The notes under the pieces: generated by a model
Database searches by the model: none
The model's input: the letters and a program-made list of their open reading frames with translations, nothing else
What the model was told of the DNA's origin: nothing
Shown: positions 22,523 through 31,527 of the stretch, one piece after another
Layout: each line of letters starts with the position of its first letter
Numbering within the stretch: position 1 is the stretch's first letter
Origin: DAOTVY01 sp041082245
Lineage (GTDB): Bacteria; Chloroflexota; Chloroflexia; DTKN01
DNA: 33,190 bases
Assembly: GCA_041082245.1 (NCBI GenBank)
Contig: JBDOIE010000010.1
Span: 1 to 33,190, forward strand
Direction of reading: 5' to 3'
Made by a program: the position numbers and the translations under genes

Positions 22523-25378
22523 TCAGGGCTGCGAGGAAAGGCGTCCGGCCTGGTCGAGCACCTCGCGCACCTTCTGCGCCAGATCCCGCGGCGTGAACGG
22601 CTTCTGGATGAACGCAAGCCCCGGCTCCAGAATGCCGTGCTGCACGACCACGTTGTCCGTGTAGCCGGACATATAGAGCGTCTGCATGCCGGGGTAGATC
22701 TGTTGCAACGTTTCCGAAAGCTTTCGGCCGCTCATCTGCGGCATAACCACGTCCGTAAGGAGCAGGTGGATGTACCCTCCATATCCGCGGGCAAGTTCCA
22801 GCGCCTGTACGCTCTCTTTCGCTTCCAGCACCGTATACCCTTGTTCGCGCAACACGCGGCACGCCAGGGCCCGCACCATCTCGTTGTCTTCCACTACGAG
22901 GACCGTTTCGCTGCCCTCGGGCAGCTGTTCCGAGGGGGACTGTTCTTCCGGCGTTTCCACCGGCTCGTAGACCCGCGGGAGGTAGATCTTGAACGTGGTC
23001 CCGTGCCCGACCTCGGAATAGACCTGGATATGCCCGCCGGACTGCTTCACGATGCCGTAAACCGTCGCCAGCCCGAGGCCGGTGCCCTCGCCGAGCCCCT
23101 TCGTGGTGAAGAACGGTTCGAAAAGGTGCTCGCGCACCTCGGGGGGCATCCCGACGCCCGTATCGCTCACCGACAGAAGGACGTATTCTCCCGGACGGAC
23201 GTACGGGTGCTCCTGGGCGTACGCTTCGTCCAGGAAGACGTTCATCGTCTCCAGCGTCAGCCGGCCGCCGGTCGGCATAGCGTCGCGCGCGTTCACCGCC
23301 AGGTTGACCACCACCTGTTCCATCTGGGAAGGGTCCACGCGCACATGCCCCAGGTGTGGCGATAGCTCCATCGCCATCTCGACATCTTCCCCGATGATCC
23401 GCCGCAGCATGCCTCCCAGGTCCTGCAGGATACGATTCAGGTCGACGACCTTCAGCTCCATCACCTGGCGTCGGCTGAAGGCCAGAAGCTGCCGGGTCAG
23501 GGTCCGCGCACGCTCGCTGGCCTTCAGGATGGCCTCCGCATCGTAGCGCAGAGGGTCCTCCGGCGGGAGACCGTTGAGGATAAACTCCGCATACCCGCTG
23601 ATCGCTGTGAGCAGGTTGTTAAAATCGTGTGCCACACCCCCGGCGAGCCGGCCGATCGCCTCCATCTTCTGGGATTGGCGCAGTTGCTCTTCCAGCCGTT
23701 TGCGCGCCCCCAGATCGCGCGCGACGACCAGTACTGCCGGCCGGCCCTCGAGGATGAAGGGCCCCGCAGCCACCTCGACCTCTACCGTCGTGCCATCCCG
23801 TCGCAGGAAGCGTTCCTCCAGCGGCGGGGCTCTCCGCCCCTCCGTGAGCATGGCCCGGATCCGTTCCTGCGCCTTCTCCCGGTCGTCCGGGTGGACGAAC
23901 TCGAGCACCGGTCGGCCCAGGAGTTCGCGCGGATCCTCGTAGCCGAGCAACGCCGCACCGGCCTGGTTGATCATCCGCAGGCGGCCGTCCTGGTGCACAG
24001 CCACCCCGTCCGGCATCAGGTCGATCAGCTTCCGGTAGCGGTCCTCCGATTCCGCGAGCGCGGCGACCGTCTGGCTCCGCTCGATGGCCTGTGCGATGTC
24101 GTTCGCCGCAGTGGCCAGCAGGGCGATCTCGGCCTCTTCCCACTGGCGAGCGTGTCCGCACACGTCGAAGCCGATGAACCCGTACAGGTTTCCCCGCACG
24201 CGCAGCGGCAACACCAGGATGGAGACGATCCCCTGGGCCTCCAGGATCGGTCGCTCCGGTTCCGGAAAGTCCGCTACGTTCCCGACGATCACTTCCCCCC
24301 GGCTCAGGACATCCACCCAGCGCTGAAATCCCCCTTCGATGAGCGGAAAGCCCTGAAGTGCTGGGTTTTCGATCTGCGGCTCGACTCCGGGCGCGCACCA
24401 CTCGAAACGCTGGCTCGTGCGCAGGCAGCCATCGGCATCCACATAGTTCTCGAACAGGTAGACCCGGCTGACCTCCGCGGCCTCCCCCAGCCGGGCCAGC
24501 ACATCCGGCAGCACGGTCTTGGGGTCTTCGGCCTGGAGCAACGCCCCCGCGACGGAGGAAAGGCACGTCAGGTACCGTTCCCGCCGGCGGAGCCCTTCTT
24601 CCGCCCGCTTGCGCGCGGTGATGTCCCGGAGGATGCCCTGGGTGGCGATCTCTCCCTCGTAAGGGATGTAGGAAACCGAGGCCTCCAGCTCGATCTTCTG
24701 TCCGTCCCTCCGGCGGGCGGTGAACTCGTAGCGCAGTGGTACCGGTTCCCCGCTCTGGATGCGTCGCCCGCGCTCCTCGATGATCGGGCGGCTCTCGGGA
24801 GCCACGAGCTCCATGAAGTCAAAGTCGGGCGCCGTCGCCTCCTCTGCGGTGACCCCGAGCAGCTCCTGGAACCGCCGGTTGACGAAACGAAACCGACGCC
24901 CGACCAGCAGGTAGATGGCGTCGTTCGACTGCTCCACAAGCGAGCGGTAGCGCGCCTCGCTCTCCTCGAGCGCCCGGAGAGCGCGCCGGCTTTCGGTGAT
25001 GTCGCGGGCAGCCAGCAGCACGCCCGTGGGACGGCCGGCCTTGTCTAGAAGCCGCGACAGGCGCGCTTCGAACCAGATCTCCTTTCCCCCCAGAGTTGTG
25101 GCGTGTTCGACCGTCAGTACCGCGCCCGTCCGGAGCACCTGGGCGATCCCTTCCCGCAAGGCCATCGCCCCTTCGCGATGGGGCAAGATTTCGTACACGG
25201 AGCGGCCAACGGCGTCCGGCGGGATCAGGTCGCGCAGCACCGGGCGGGTGGGGACGACCTCCTGTACGATCCCGGCAGGATCCACAACGATCAGGAGGTC
25301 GCTCATCGCCTCCAGAATCTGGCGGTAGTGTGCGCCATCTGGCCGGGGGAGCGCACGTCGACCCGTCGCACCGCGCAT
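22523..25378 (-). CDS. Hybrid sensor histidine kinase (PAS-PAS-GAF-PAS-HK-REC)
   Basis: 951 residues, no membrane segment, so a cytoplasmic sensor. PAS domains are seen at about 18-130, 140-258 and 445-562, each ending in a DIT/DLGARK-type linker; a GAF domain lies at about 270-435. The HisKA box has the phospho-acceptor H584 in GGVAHDFNNLL. The ATPase part has the N box with N697, DTGVGMPP (739-746) and GTGLGL (765-770). A receiver domain at 823-945 has D831-N832, the phospho-acceptor D876 in LLTDVVMP, and K926. The layout is a hybrid kinase, which needs a downstream phosphotransfer partner not seen here. The ATG at 25378 has CAGGAGG upstream. Confidence 0.93.
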   Translation of the reverse strand: MRGATGRRALPRPDGAHYRQILEAMSDLLIVVDPAGIVQEVVPTRPVLRDLIPPDAVGRSVYEILPHREGAMALREGIAQVLRTGAVLTVEHATTLGGKEIWFEARLSRLLDKAGRPTGVLLAARDITESRRALRALEESEARYRSLVEQSNDAIYLLVGRRFRFVNRRFQELLGVTAEEATAPDFDFMELVAPESRPIIEERGRRIQSGEPVPLRYEFTARRRDGQKIELEASVSYIPYEGEIATQGILRDITARKRAEEGLRRRERYLTCLSSVAGALLQAEDPKTVLPDVLARLGEAAEVSRVYLFENYVDADGCLRTSQRFEWCAPGVEPQIENPALQGFPLIEGGFQRWVDVLSRGEVIVGNVADFPEPERPILEAQGIVSILVLPLRVRGNLYGFIGFDVCGHARQWEEAEIALLATAANDIAQAIERSQTVAALAESEDRYRKLIDLMPDGVAVHQDGRLRMINQAGAALLGYEDPRELLGRPVLEFVHPDDREKAQERIRAMLTEGRRAPPLEERFLRRDGTTVEVEVAAGPFILEGRPAVLVVARDLGARKRLEEQLRQSQKMEAIGRLAGGVAHDFNNLLTAISGYAEFILNGLPPEDPLRYDAEAILKASERARTLTRQLLAFSRRQVMELKVVDLNRILQDLGGMLRRIIGEDVEMAMELSPHLGHVRVDPSQMEQVVVNLAVNARDAMPTGGRLTLETMNVFLDEAYAQEHPYVRPGEYVLLSVSDTGVGMPPEVREHLFEPFFTTKGLGEGTGLGLATVYGIVKQSGGHIQVYSEVGHGTTFKIYLPRVYEPVETPEEQSPSEQLPEGSETVLVVEDNEMVRALACRVLREQGYTVLEAKESVQALELARGYGGYIHLLLTDVVMPQMSGRKLSETLQQIYPGMQTLYMSGYTDNVVVQHGILEPGLAFIQKPFTPRDLAQKVREVLDQAGRLSSQP

Positions 25379-25410
25379 TCGGAGGACCTCCTGGTTCCAA
25401 GCCGCGGCAT

Positions 25411-26253
25411 CTATTCTACCACAAGGCCCCGGTTCGCCGCAATTGGGCGCACGGATACATCTCCAGCGCGGACTGGGATCAGCGTCCCGTCCGCACGGCG
25501 GACGAGGAGGGAGCCGTCGGGTGCGACGTCCACCGCTTCTCCCACAAACGGGCCTTCCGGCGTGGACACTTCTACCGTCCTTCCGAGCATCCCCAGCCGC
25601 GCGCGCCATGCAGCCCACAGCTCCTCATCCCTGCCGGCGCGGAGCGCGAAGTACCAGCTTTCCATCCGCTCCAGGCAGGCGACGAGCAGCGGCAGGCGGG
25701 GGAGGGGTCGACCGAGCTCCTGGGCGAGGCTGGTCGCGCGCTCCGCAAGGGGCCCCTCGAAGCGGAGGTTCACGTTCAACCCCCAACCGATGACGGCGTA
25801 TGCGATGCGGTGTCCCTTTCCCTCCAGTTCCACAAGGATGCCGCAGCACTTGCGTCCGTTCACCAGCACGTCGTTCGGCCACTTCAACTCGCACCGGAGG
25901 CCCGTCTCCACCTCGACCGCCTCGGCAACCGCAAGCGAAGCCAGCGCGGAAAGGAGGAAGGCGCGCTCCGGGGAAAGGTAGGGGCGCAGCAGGAGCGAAA
26001 CAAGGAGGCTCGAACCCCGAGGGGCCTCCCAACGTCGCCCCATACGGCCCCGGCCGGCCGTCTGTTCCTCGGCCCAGACGAGGAGCCCTTCCGGCACCCC
26101 CTGCGCGGCCAGCCTGCGGGCGACCTCGTTCGTCGAGCCGACGCGCGCAAAGTGGAGCATCTGCCGGCCGAACAGGCGCCTCCCCAGGGCCTGCCGGACA
26201 GCCTTGAGCGCCAGGGGGGCGGCTTCCGCCCCCGGAAAGAGGGAGAGCGACAC
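25411..26253 (-). CDS. birA: Biotin--[acetyl-CoA-carboxylase] ligase
   Basis: 280 residues. It attaches biotin to the carrier protein of acetyl-CoA carboxylase and similar enzymes. Core motifs: RVGSTNEVARRLA, AEEQTAGRGRMGRRW (about 61-75, the biotinyl-AMP loop GRGRxGR), LKWPNDVLVNGRKCCGILVE (about 123-142), and GWGLNVN. The N-terminal helix-turn-helix of the E. coli regulator is absent, so this is a monofunctional ligase without the repressor part. The start is a GTG (26253) one base after the stop of the thiamine-binding gene, with a weak ribosome-binding site, which suggests coupled translation. Confidence 0.93.
   Translation of the reverse strand: MSLSLFPGAEAAPLALKAVRQALGRRLFGRQMLHFARVGSTNEVARRLAAQGVPEGLLVWAEEQTAGRGRMGRRWEAPRGSSLLVSLLLRPYLSPERAFLLSALASLAVAEAVEVETGLRCELKWPNDVLVNGRKCCGILVELEGKGHRIAYAVIGWGLNVNLRFEGPLAERATSLAQELGRPLPRLPLLVACLERMESWYFALRAGRDEELWAAWRARLGMLGRTVEVSTPEGPFVGEAVDVAPDGSLLVRRADGTLIPVRAGDVSVRPIAANRGLVVE
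25413..25442 (-). promoter_or_regulatory. Possible internal promoter for the histidine kinase
   Basis: On the minus strand: TTGCGG (25437-25442), 18-base spacer, TAGAAT (25413-25418), inside the last codons of birA. It would give the kinase gene a leader of about 28 nt. Confidence 0.4.
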
Positions 26254-26254
26254 C

Positions 26255-26512
26255 TTACGACTGCCTGCGCGGCATCGGGCACGCGTTCGTCAGGGTGATG
26301 ACCATGACGGCACGGCCCCGTGCCGCAGCGCGGCGGAACCCCTCGCGCAGCGCCTCGAGCACCGTCTGGTCCTCCCCGTAGACCAGGGTGCTCATCGGGC
26401 CGGGCTGCGGCTGCAAACCGGCCTCTTCCAGGGCGTCCCAGACGTCCTGGATCCCCGGGAGGAGGTCCTCCTGTCCCAGCGGATAGAGGCTCACCTGCAC
26501 GCCTACCACCAT
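26255..26512 (-). CDS. MTH1187/YkoF-type thiamine-binding protein
   Basis: 85 residues, close to the size of the MTH1187 family (about 95-100). The N-terminal MVVGVQVSLYPLGQE and the block GPMSTLVYGEDQTVLEAL match the family, whose members form small ferredoxin-like tetramers that bind thiamine or related ligands. The ATG (26512) has AAGGAG upstream. It sits in a tight run with a methyltransferase and birA. The role is probably cofactor binding or sensing; the link to biotin is not clear. Confidence 0.78.
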   Translation of the reverse strand: MVVGVQVSLYPLGQEDLLPGIQDVWDALEEAGLQPQPGPMSTLVYGEDQTVLEALREGFRRAAARGRAVMVITLTNACPMPRRQS

Positions 26513-26524
26513 TTGCGGCTCCTT

Positions 26525-27181
26525 TTATCCAGCCGTTACCCGCGCGGCCAGGGCGATGAACGCCCCGCCTGGCAGCGGCCCGCCCTCCAGGGGGAGCCAG
26601 CGCGGCCACAGGGTCGTCCCCCAGCGGAGGGAGACGGGCCGCCCGGCGGTCTCCCGCACGAGGCGCTGGAGCTCCCCCGGGGCGTAAAAGCGTGCCGCGC
26701 GGTACACATCCGGGCGGAAATGCCCCACCATCCTCCGCCACCAGGCGATCGGACTCATCCGGTTCAACACCCCCAGAAGCAGGCCGCGCCGTGCGACGCG
26801 CCACGCCTCGCGCAGCCCTGCGCGCGCATCCGGGAGGAACTCCAGCACGGTGATCAGGGCCACCACGTCAAAGGCCCCGTCGGGGAACGGCAGCCGGAGC
26901 GCGTCCCCCAGGAGGAGCCGTTGTCCGCCGCGCGCCCGCGCTTCGGCGAGCATCGCCGGCGAGCAGTCCAACCCGACGGCGGTCCAGCCCCTTTCCTCCA
27001 GCCACCGGGTAAAGTGCCCCGTCCCGCATCCGACTTCGAGGAGACTTCCCGGCGGTTCGAGCTCCTCCAGTACCCCCGCCAGGAGCTGCTTCTCCAGGCA
27101 GTCCGCGCGCTTTCCTTCGGGCGTATCGAACCAGGCCTCGTAGAAAGGAGCGATCCGTTCGTCGAAGAGGAGCATCCCCAT
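26525..27181 (-). CDS. SAM-dependent methyltransferase (class I)
   Basis: 218 residues. SAM-binding motif I is LLEVGCGTGHFTRWLEERG (about 45-63); GLDCSPAML follows as motif II, GDALRLPFPDGAFDVV as motif III/IV, and GLREAWRVARRGLLLGVLN as the next block. This is the UbiE/COQ5-like type of small-molecule methyltransferase; the substrate cannot be told. The ATG at 27181 has GAGGAG upstream at about 10 bases; another ATG two codons on is possible. It follows the amidase gene by 14 bp. Confidence 0.88.
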   Translation of the reverse strand: MGMLLFDERIAPFYEAWFDTPEGKRADCLEKQLLAGVLEELEPPGSLLEVGCGTGHFTRWLEERGWTAVGLDCSPAMLAEARARGGQRLLLGDALRLPFPDGAFDVVALITVLEFLPDARAGLREAWRVARRGLLLGVLNRMSPIAWWRRMVGHFRPDVYRAARFYAPGELQRLVRETAGRPVSLRWGTTLWPRWLPLEGGPLPGGAFIALAARVTAG

Positions 27182-27195
27182 GGCGAAACTTCTCC

Positions 27196-30126
27196 TCAAC
27201 GAGCAGTCGTCGGCACAGGGGTCACGCCGTTCCGGTGGTGCGGCACGGCCGGCAGGTACATCTGGGGCGTCACCGGCACCGGGGTAGGTGTGGGGCCGGG
27301 CGTCGGAGTCGGGGTGGCGGTGGGCACGAGAAAGGCCGCAGCCCGGCACATCACCGCCTGCCGCGCCGTCTCGGGGTAGATCGTTTCGAACGGGAAGGCC
27401 AGGTACAGCAGCCGGTAGAGTCCGCTGTACTGGATCCCGGCGTAGCCGCCGGCCCCTCCCTGGTAGGCGAGGTTGGGAGTCGCCCCGTAGAGCGGGAGGA
27501 CGACGTCCGGGTAGTCGACATCGTACGCGCCGTGGGTGCTGTCGTCGAAAGCAAAGGACGAAAGCCCGGCGAAGATCCCTCCCGTAAGCGGAGCCACCTG
27601 GTAGGTCGCGGCGTCGTCGCTCTGGTAGTCGGCCCGCAGCCAGTTGTTGTAGAAGGTGCGGTCGATCGCGTCGCCACAGTAATCCAGGTCCCAGCCGATC
27701 TCGGCCCCGCTCACAAAGAGCCGCCCTCCGCCGGCCAGGAACTCGGTGATGATTGCCTGCTCCGTGTGGTCGAAGGTTTCGTTTGCCGTCGACTCTTCGC
27801 CCAGGATCCAGTCGACGGTTGCGTAATCCCGGAGGTTCACCGCGCCGGCGATCACGGCCTCGTTGCTCGCAAAGTCGAAGGGGACAGCGCAGGCGGCAAG
27901 TGCCTGACCGTGCTGGATCGCGTAATCGTAAGCGTTCATCCGTTCCAGGTACTCGCGCCCCACGGATCCGAGCCCGGGCAGGTCTTCGTAGATCAGCGCC
28001 CAGGCATCGATCCGGTCAAAGCCATCGACGAGGAGCAGAGGCGGCCGCCCGCCGCCATCGGTCGTGCGCACGGCGGCGGTCCCGCAGGCGAACGATTCCC
28101 CGCCCGCGTTCAGGGCGGTCACGCGGAAGAAATAGAGCGTGTTCGGGGAAAGCCCTTCGATCGTCGCCTGGGTCGTGTCCACGATGCGGCCGTTGTCGAA
28201 GGCGCGGGGGAAGGTGCCGACGTAGACCTTGTAGTGCTCCGCCGGGTCGCCGTAAGGCCCGCCGGAGGGGGGTACCTGCCACGAGAGCGTCACCCGCCCG
28301 GGCCCGCTGTTGCGCGCCACGACGCCACAGGGCGGTTCGGGCAGGAGGCGCACCGGGATGCCGTCGCGCGCGGCAAAGTACTTCACGATCCCCTGGTAGA
28401 CCGCCCGGGCAGCGATCAGCCGAAAGTCCGGTTCTTTGAGCGCAGCGGCGTCGTAGGGGTCGTCGTGGAAGGCGATCTCCAGGAGGACGCCGGGCATCGT
28501 TTCCAGCTCCCGCACCTCGGCAAAGTCGGCGGTCTTCTTCCCCCGGTCGATCCAGGACGGATCCCAGAGCGTCCGGATGTCCTGGATCAGTTCGTCGTGC
28601 ACGGCGTTCTGGAGCGCGACGCTTCCCGGCGGGGTGAGCGAGGTGTGGATGTAGCTTTCGGTGCCGTTCCCCGACTCGGGGTTACAGCCGCCGGTCAGCC
28701 CGTTCGAATGCCAGGAGATGTAGATGGCATCCTCACCGGGCTCTTTTTCCCACTCTGCATAGCGGGGCCGGCAGGTGGGATCGTTCGGGTAGACGTCCGG
28801 AGGCGCTCCCTGGAAGCGCGCCCAGGTCAGGCAGGCTTCCTCGTAACGGGGGCGGCCGCTCGTTCCACCCCCGTAGTCGATGCTGCCCATGCCGCCGCCG
28901 AAGCGCACCGCGTCGGCGATCACCACCTGCCCGGGCTGTGAGGAGAGGTTGCTCAGGACGACGCGTCCGGACGTGCCTGCTCGGAAGCGGTAGGTACCCA
29001 GGTAGTGCCAGGTCAGGCCGTGGATCTCCTGGTTCAGGCGCACTTCGGTGACACCGCCCGCGTGGTAGATGCGGTAGAGGGCATCCGTGACCCGGTTGCT
29101 CCCGTTCCGGTACCAGACGTAGACGGCGTAATCGCCGTCCTGGGGCAGGTTCGGCGTCCAGGAGGCGGTGGCCGTCTCGGTGCCGGCAGCGTACGCATAG
29201 CGGTAGGTGAGCCCGAGGTAACCGGTGAGCGCGCTCGTGTACCAGGTGCCGCTCTCCTGGTAGCCTGGGGCGCCGCCGTCGTTGTCCACGATCACCTCGG
29301 CGGTGTTGCGGTCCCGCTCGCGCACGGTCCAGACATCGGCGCCGGCGTTCCAGAGATAGCGCAGCAGGAAATCGTCCACCGCCTCGGCGTTGGAGAGGTC
29401 TTCGACCAGGTTGCAGTTGTTGACGCGCTGGGTGCGCCAGGTCGCGCCGTCCCAGTACCAGCCGTGGCCGGCACTGATAAAGACCGTCTTCCCGGTGAGC
29501 GCGCCCTGGGGCTGGCCCTGGCCGTAGGTGGGGGGCTGGCCGGCCACGGTATCACGCCGGGGCGACGCGGGATCTCCCTCGGGCAGAGGCGTCTTGACCG
29601 GCCGCGGGGACCGGCGCAGGAAAGAGGACAACGGCCGTGCGGAGCCCGTTTCCCATGGATCGGCGACCAGGAGGTGAAAGTGGAGGAACCCCAGCGGTTC
29701 CATCGTGCGCACGAACTGCCACACCATGGCATCGCTGCTCTCCGCGTTCAGCTCCTGCTCCAGGAAAGAAGCAGGGAGCGAGAGCGTCGCGGTGATCGCC
29801 GGCCCGTCGACCTGCAGGGAAAGAAGCTGGCCTGGAGGAAAGGCGGAGACGATCCCTTCCGCCGCTTCCCTCGGGGTAGGCCCGGCGAGCAGCGCTTCCA
29901 TCAGGCGTTCGGCGGCTTCCCTGCGCCCCTCGGGAAGCACGAGCGTGCGTTCGACGGCCGCGGGCTGCCCCTGTTTCAGAAAAAAGAGCCGCACCGTGCG
30001 CGGGGGAAGGGGCGCAGAGCGCACCGCCGGCGGGGGCAGGAGCGGCCCCAGGAGGAAAAGGGCCGCGATCGCCAGCACGACAGCAACCGCGCCCAGCCAC
30101 ATCCGGTTCGGTGCCCGCGCAACCAT
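27196..30126 (-). CDS. Secreted N-acetylmuramoyl-L-alanine amidase with extra domains
   Basis: 976 residues. An N-terminal membrane segment (10-30) acts as signal or anchor. A GerMN-type domain (about 45-160) is followed by an Amidase_3 domain split in two: the first part 213-272 with Zn ligands H221 (SAGHG) and E242, the second 425-585 with H473 (SWHSNG) and catalytic E550 (LLEIAFH). Between them is a ~130-residue beta-sandwich (280-408), similar to golvesin-C-type carbohydrate-binding domains. An FnIII domain (598-690), a Rossmann-like domain (695-935) and a Thr-Pro linker (935-955) follow, then the tail MYLPAVPHHRNG. It cuts the amide bond between MurNAc and the stem peptide outside the cell. 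All catalytic residues are present. The ribosome-binding site GGGGGAAGGA precedes the ATG. Confidence 0.88.
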   Translation of the reverse strand: MVARAPNRMWLGAVAVVLAIAALFLLGPLLPPPAVRSAPLPPRTVRLFFLKQGQPAAVERTLVLPEGRREAAERLMEALLAGPTPREAAEGIVSAFPPGQLLSLQVDGPAITATLSLPASFLEQELNAESSDAMVWQFVRTMEPLGFLHFHLLVADPWETGSARPLSSFLRRSPRPVKTPLPEGDPASPRRDTVAGQPPTYGQGQPQGALTGKTVFISAGHGWYWDGATWRTQRVNNCNLVEDLSNAEAVDDFLLRYLWNAGADVWTVRERDRNTAEVIVDNDGGAPGYQESGTWYTSALTGYLGLTYRYAYAAGTETATASWTPNLPQDGDYAVYVWYRNGSNRVTDALYRIYHAGGVTEVRLNQEIHGLTWHYLGTYRFRAGTSGRVVLSNLSSQPGQVVIADAVRFGGGMGSIDYGGGTSGRPRYEEACLTWARFQGAPPDVYPNDPTCRPRYAEWEKEPGEDAIYISWHSNGLTGGCNPESGNGTESYIHTSLTPPGSVALQNAVHDELIQDIRTLWDPSWIDRGKKTADFAEVRELETMPGVLLEIAFHDDPYDAAALKEPDFRLIAARAVYQGIVKYFAARDGIPVRLLPEPPCGVVARNSGPGRVTLSWQVPPSGGPYGDPAEHYKVYVGTFPRAFDNGRIVDTTQATIEGLSPNTLYFFRVTALNAGGESFACGTAAVRTTDGGGRPPLLLVDGFDRIDAWALIYEDLPGLGSVGREYLERMNAYDYAIQHGQALAACAVPFDFASNEAVIAGAVNLRDYATVDWILGEESTANETFDHTEQAIITEFLAGGGRLFVSGAEIGWDLDYCGDAIDRTFYNNWLRADYQSDDAATYQVAPLTGGIFAGLSSFAFDDSTHGAYDVDYPDVVLPLYGATPNLAYQGGAGGYAGIQYSGLYRLLYLAFPFETIYPETARQAVMCRAAAFLVPTATPTPTPGPTPTPVPVTPQMYLPAVPHHRNGVTPVPTTAR

Positions 30127-30136
30127 TCCTTCCCCC

Positions 30137-30730
30137 TTACAAGGGCGTATCCTCGGTCCGCTGTTCCACCGGCCATCCGGCGATCACGTGCAGAGCGTGT
30201 GCCAGGCGGAGGGCGTGGTGGTGGGAGAGCACGGGGCCAGGGAACTGTCGCTCTGCGCTGATGCGCCCCAGCGGTACGCGCTCCCCGTCCTGCAGCACGA
30301 GGGCCACGTCCCAGTGGTGCATGTACGGGTGGTCTTCGCGGGAGAGTTTCTCCGTGCGGTAGATCACCTCGATGCGCGCGACCTGGTCGAAGGAAATCTC
30401 GCGGCGGCCGGCGGTGAGCCGCTTCCAGAGGACGGAAACCCCGGGGGTTGCGCCCGGTTCGCCGGAAATCCGGACCCGGCGTGCCGGCACGTCGATCTCC
30501 ATCGGGGGCGCGGTCAACACGCCTCGAGGGGTGAAATGCGCTCCCTCGGGGGCGACCTCGTAGGTGTAGAGATCCGACTGGCCCCGGAGGCTCTCCCCGC
30601 GCCGCAGCGCTTCGCGCACCTGGAGCATCTCGAGGTCGTAGCCGCACTGGCGGCAGCGGGACAGGGTCATAAAGAGGGCGAAGGGGGAATTCTCCGCCCC
30701 GCAGCGCGGGCAGTAGATCGTCTCGCCCAT
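30137..30730 (-). CDS. Zinc-ribbon protein with unknown C-terminal domain
   Basis: 197 residues. The N-terminus has a zinc ribbon: IYCPRCGAEN and SRCRQCGYDL (Cys at 7, 10, 26, 29). The remaining ~160 residues look like an all-beta domain followed by a helix (HHHALRLAHALHVIAG), with no family I recognise. No signal peptide is seen, so it is probably cytoplasmic. It starts 3 bp after the lectin-like gene and ends 10 bp before the amidase gene, so it belongs to the same run. Confidence 0.75.
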   Translation of the reverse strand: MGETIYCPRCGAENSPFALFMTLSRCRQCGYDLEMLQVREALRRGESLRGQSDLYTYEVAPEGAHFTPRGVLTAPPMEIDVPARRVRISGEPGATPGVSVLWKRLTAGRREISFDQVARIEVIYRTEKLSREDHPYMHHWDVALVLQDGERVPLGRISAERQFPGPVLSHHHALRLAHALHVIAGWPVEQRTEDTPL

Positions 30731-30733
30731 CGT

Positions 30734-31525
30734 TCAATGCTCCCGGGTACAGGGGCCGATCTCCACGGCCGCAAGCTCCAGCCACTGTTGCCGGGGGACC
30801 TCCAGGCGGCCGAAGGAGAAGCGGCCGTCCGGGGAAGCCACGGCATACTGGTTGTCCATCCAGGCGACGAAGCCCAGCGGGGGCCGGGGCGTGCAGCGCG
30901 TGGACAGCACCTCTTTTCCGTCCACCCAGAAGCGGCACCCGTCCGGCCGCCAGCAAAGGCGATAGTCGTGCCAGGCGGTCATCTCCACAGGAAGGAGCGC
31001 TTCCGCTGCCCGGACATAGCGCCGGGCCTGCCGCGCCAGGAGCGGTGCGAGCGCCGGGATGCGCAACAGCAGGCCGGCCAGGACCATCGCCGGCCCCGGG
31101 AGGCGGCCGCCGTCCAGCACCGCGGCCTTCCATCCCCACCCCGGGACATTCGGCACGAGCTCCATCGCCGAGGGTGGCGAGGCGTAGAAGAACCAGACAT
31201 TGTTCGGAGGGGCGACGACTTCGTCGTAGTGGGTGAAGGGATGGTTCCAGAAGCCGAAGCCGGCCGTCCCGAAAAATCCGCCTGCGGGGTGGGAGAAGCG
31301 CGCCCGCACCCGCAGCTCCAGCGGCGGTGCCCAGCGGAACGACCGGCGGCCGCCGGGGTAGTCGTGGATCTGGGCGTCCGAAAGGTACCGTCCCGGGGAG
31401 GGGGCGAGCCCGATCCGCAGGGAGGCTTCGCCCGGCTCCAGAAAGCCGTCGCCCACGGCGTAGCGCACCCAGTATGGGCTGGGCGCCCCACGAAACAGGT
31501 CGCGCACCCAGGGGCCGCCTTCCAC
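30734..31525 (-). CDS. Concanavalin-A-like lectin/glucanase-fold protein
   Basis: 263 residues from a GTG start (31525) that has GGAGG about 6 bases upstream and lies 2 bp after the stop of the previous gene; a longer frame to 31627 lacks support. It has beta-sandwich features seen in GH16- or LamG-like proteins: FGTAGFGFWNHPF (about 85-97), the WHDYRLCWRPDGCRFWVDGKEV block (about 185-205) and PLGFVAWMDNQYA. A hydrophobic stretch (MVLAGLLLRIPALAPLLA) lies mid-protein. The GH16 catalytic ExDxxE motif is not seen, so binding rather than cutting of glycan is more likely. No clear signal peptide. Confidence 0.7.
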   Translation of the reverse strand: MEGGPWVRDLFRGAPSPYWVRYAVGDGFLEPGEASLRIGLAPSPGRYLSDAQIHDYPGGRRSFRWAPPLELRVRARFSHPAGGFFGTAGFGFWNHPFTHYDEVVAPPNNVWFFYASPPSAMELVPNVPGWGWKAAVLDGGRLPGPAMVLAGLLLRIPALAPLLARQARRYVRAAEALLPVEMTAWHDYRLCWRPDGCRFWVDGKEVLSTRCTPRPPLGFVAWMDNQYAVASPDGRFSFGRLEVPRQQWLELAAVEIGPCTREH

Positions 31526-31527
31526 CG

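Noticed and set aside
20542..22596. 684-codon forward frame over selB
   Set aside because: Shadow of selB, whose GTPase motifs are complete on the other strand.
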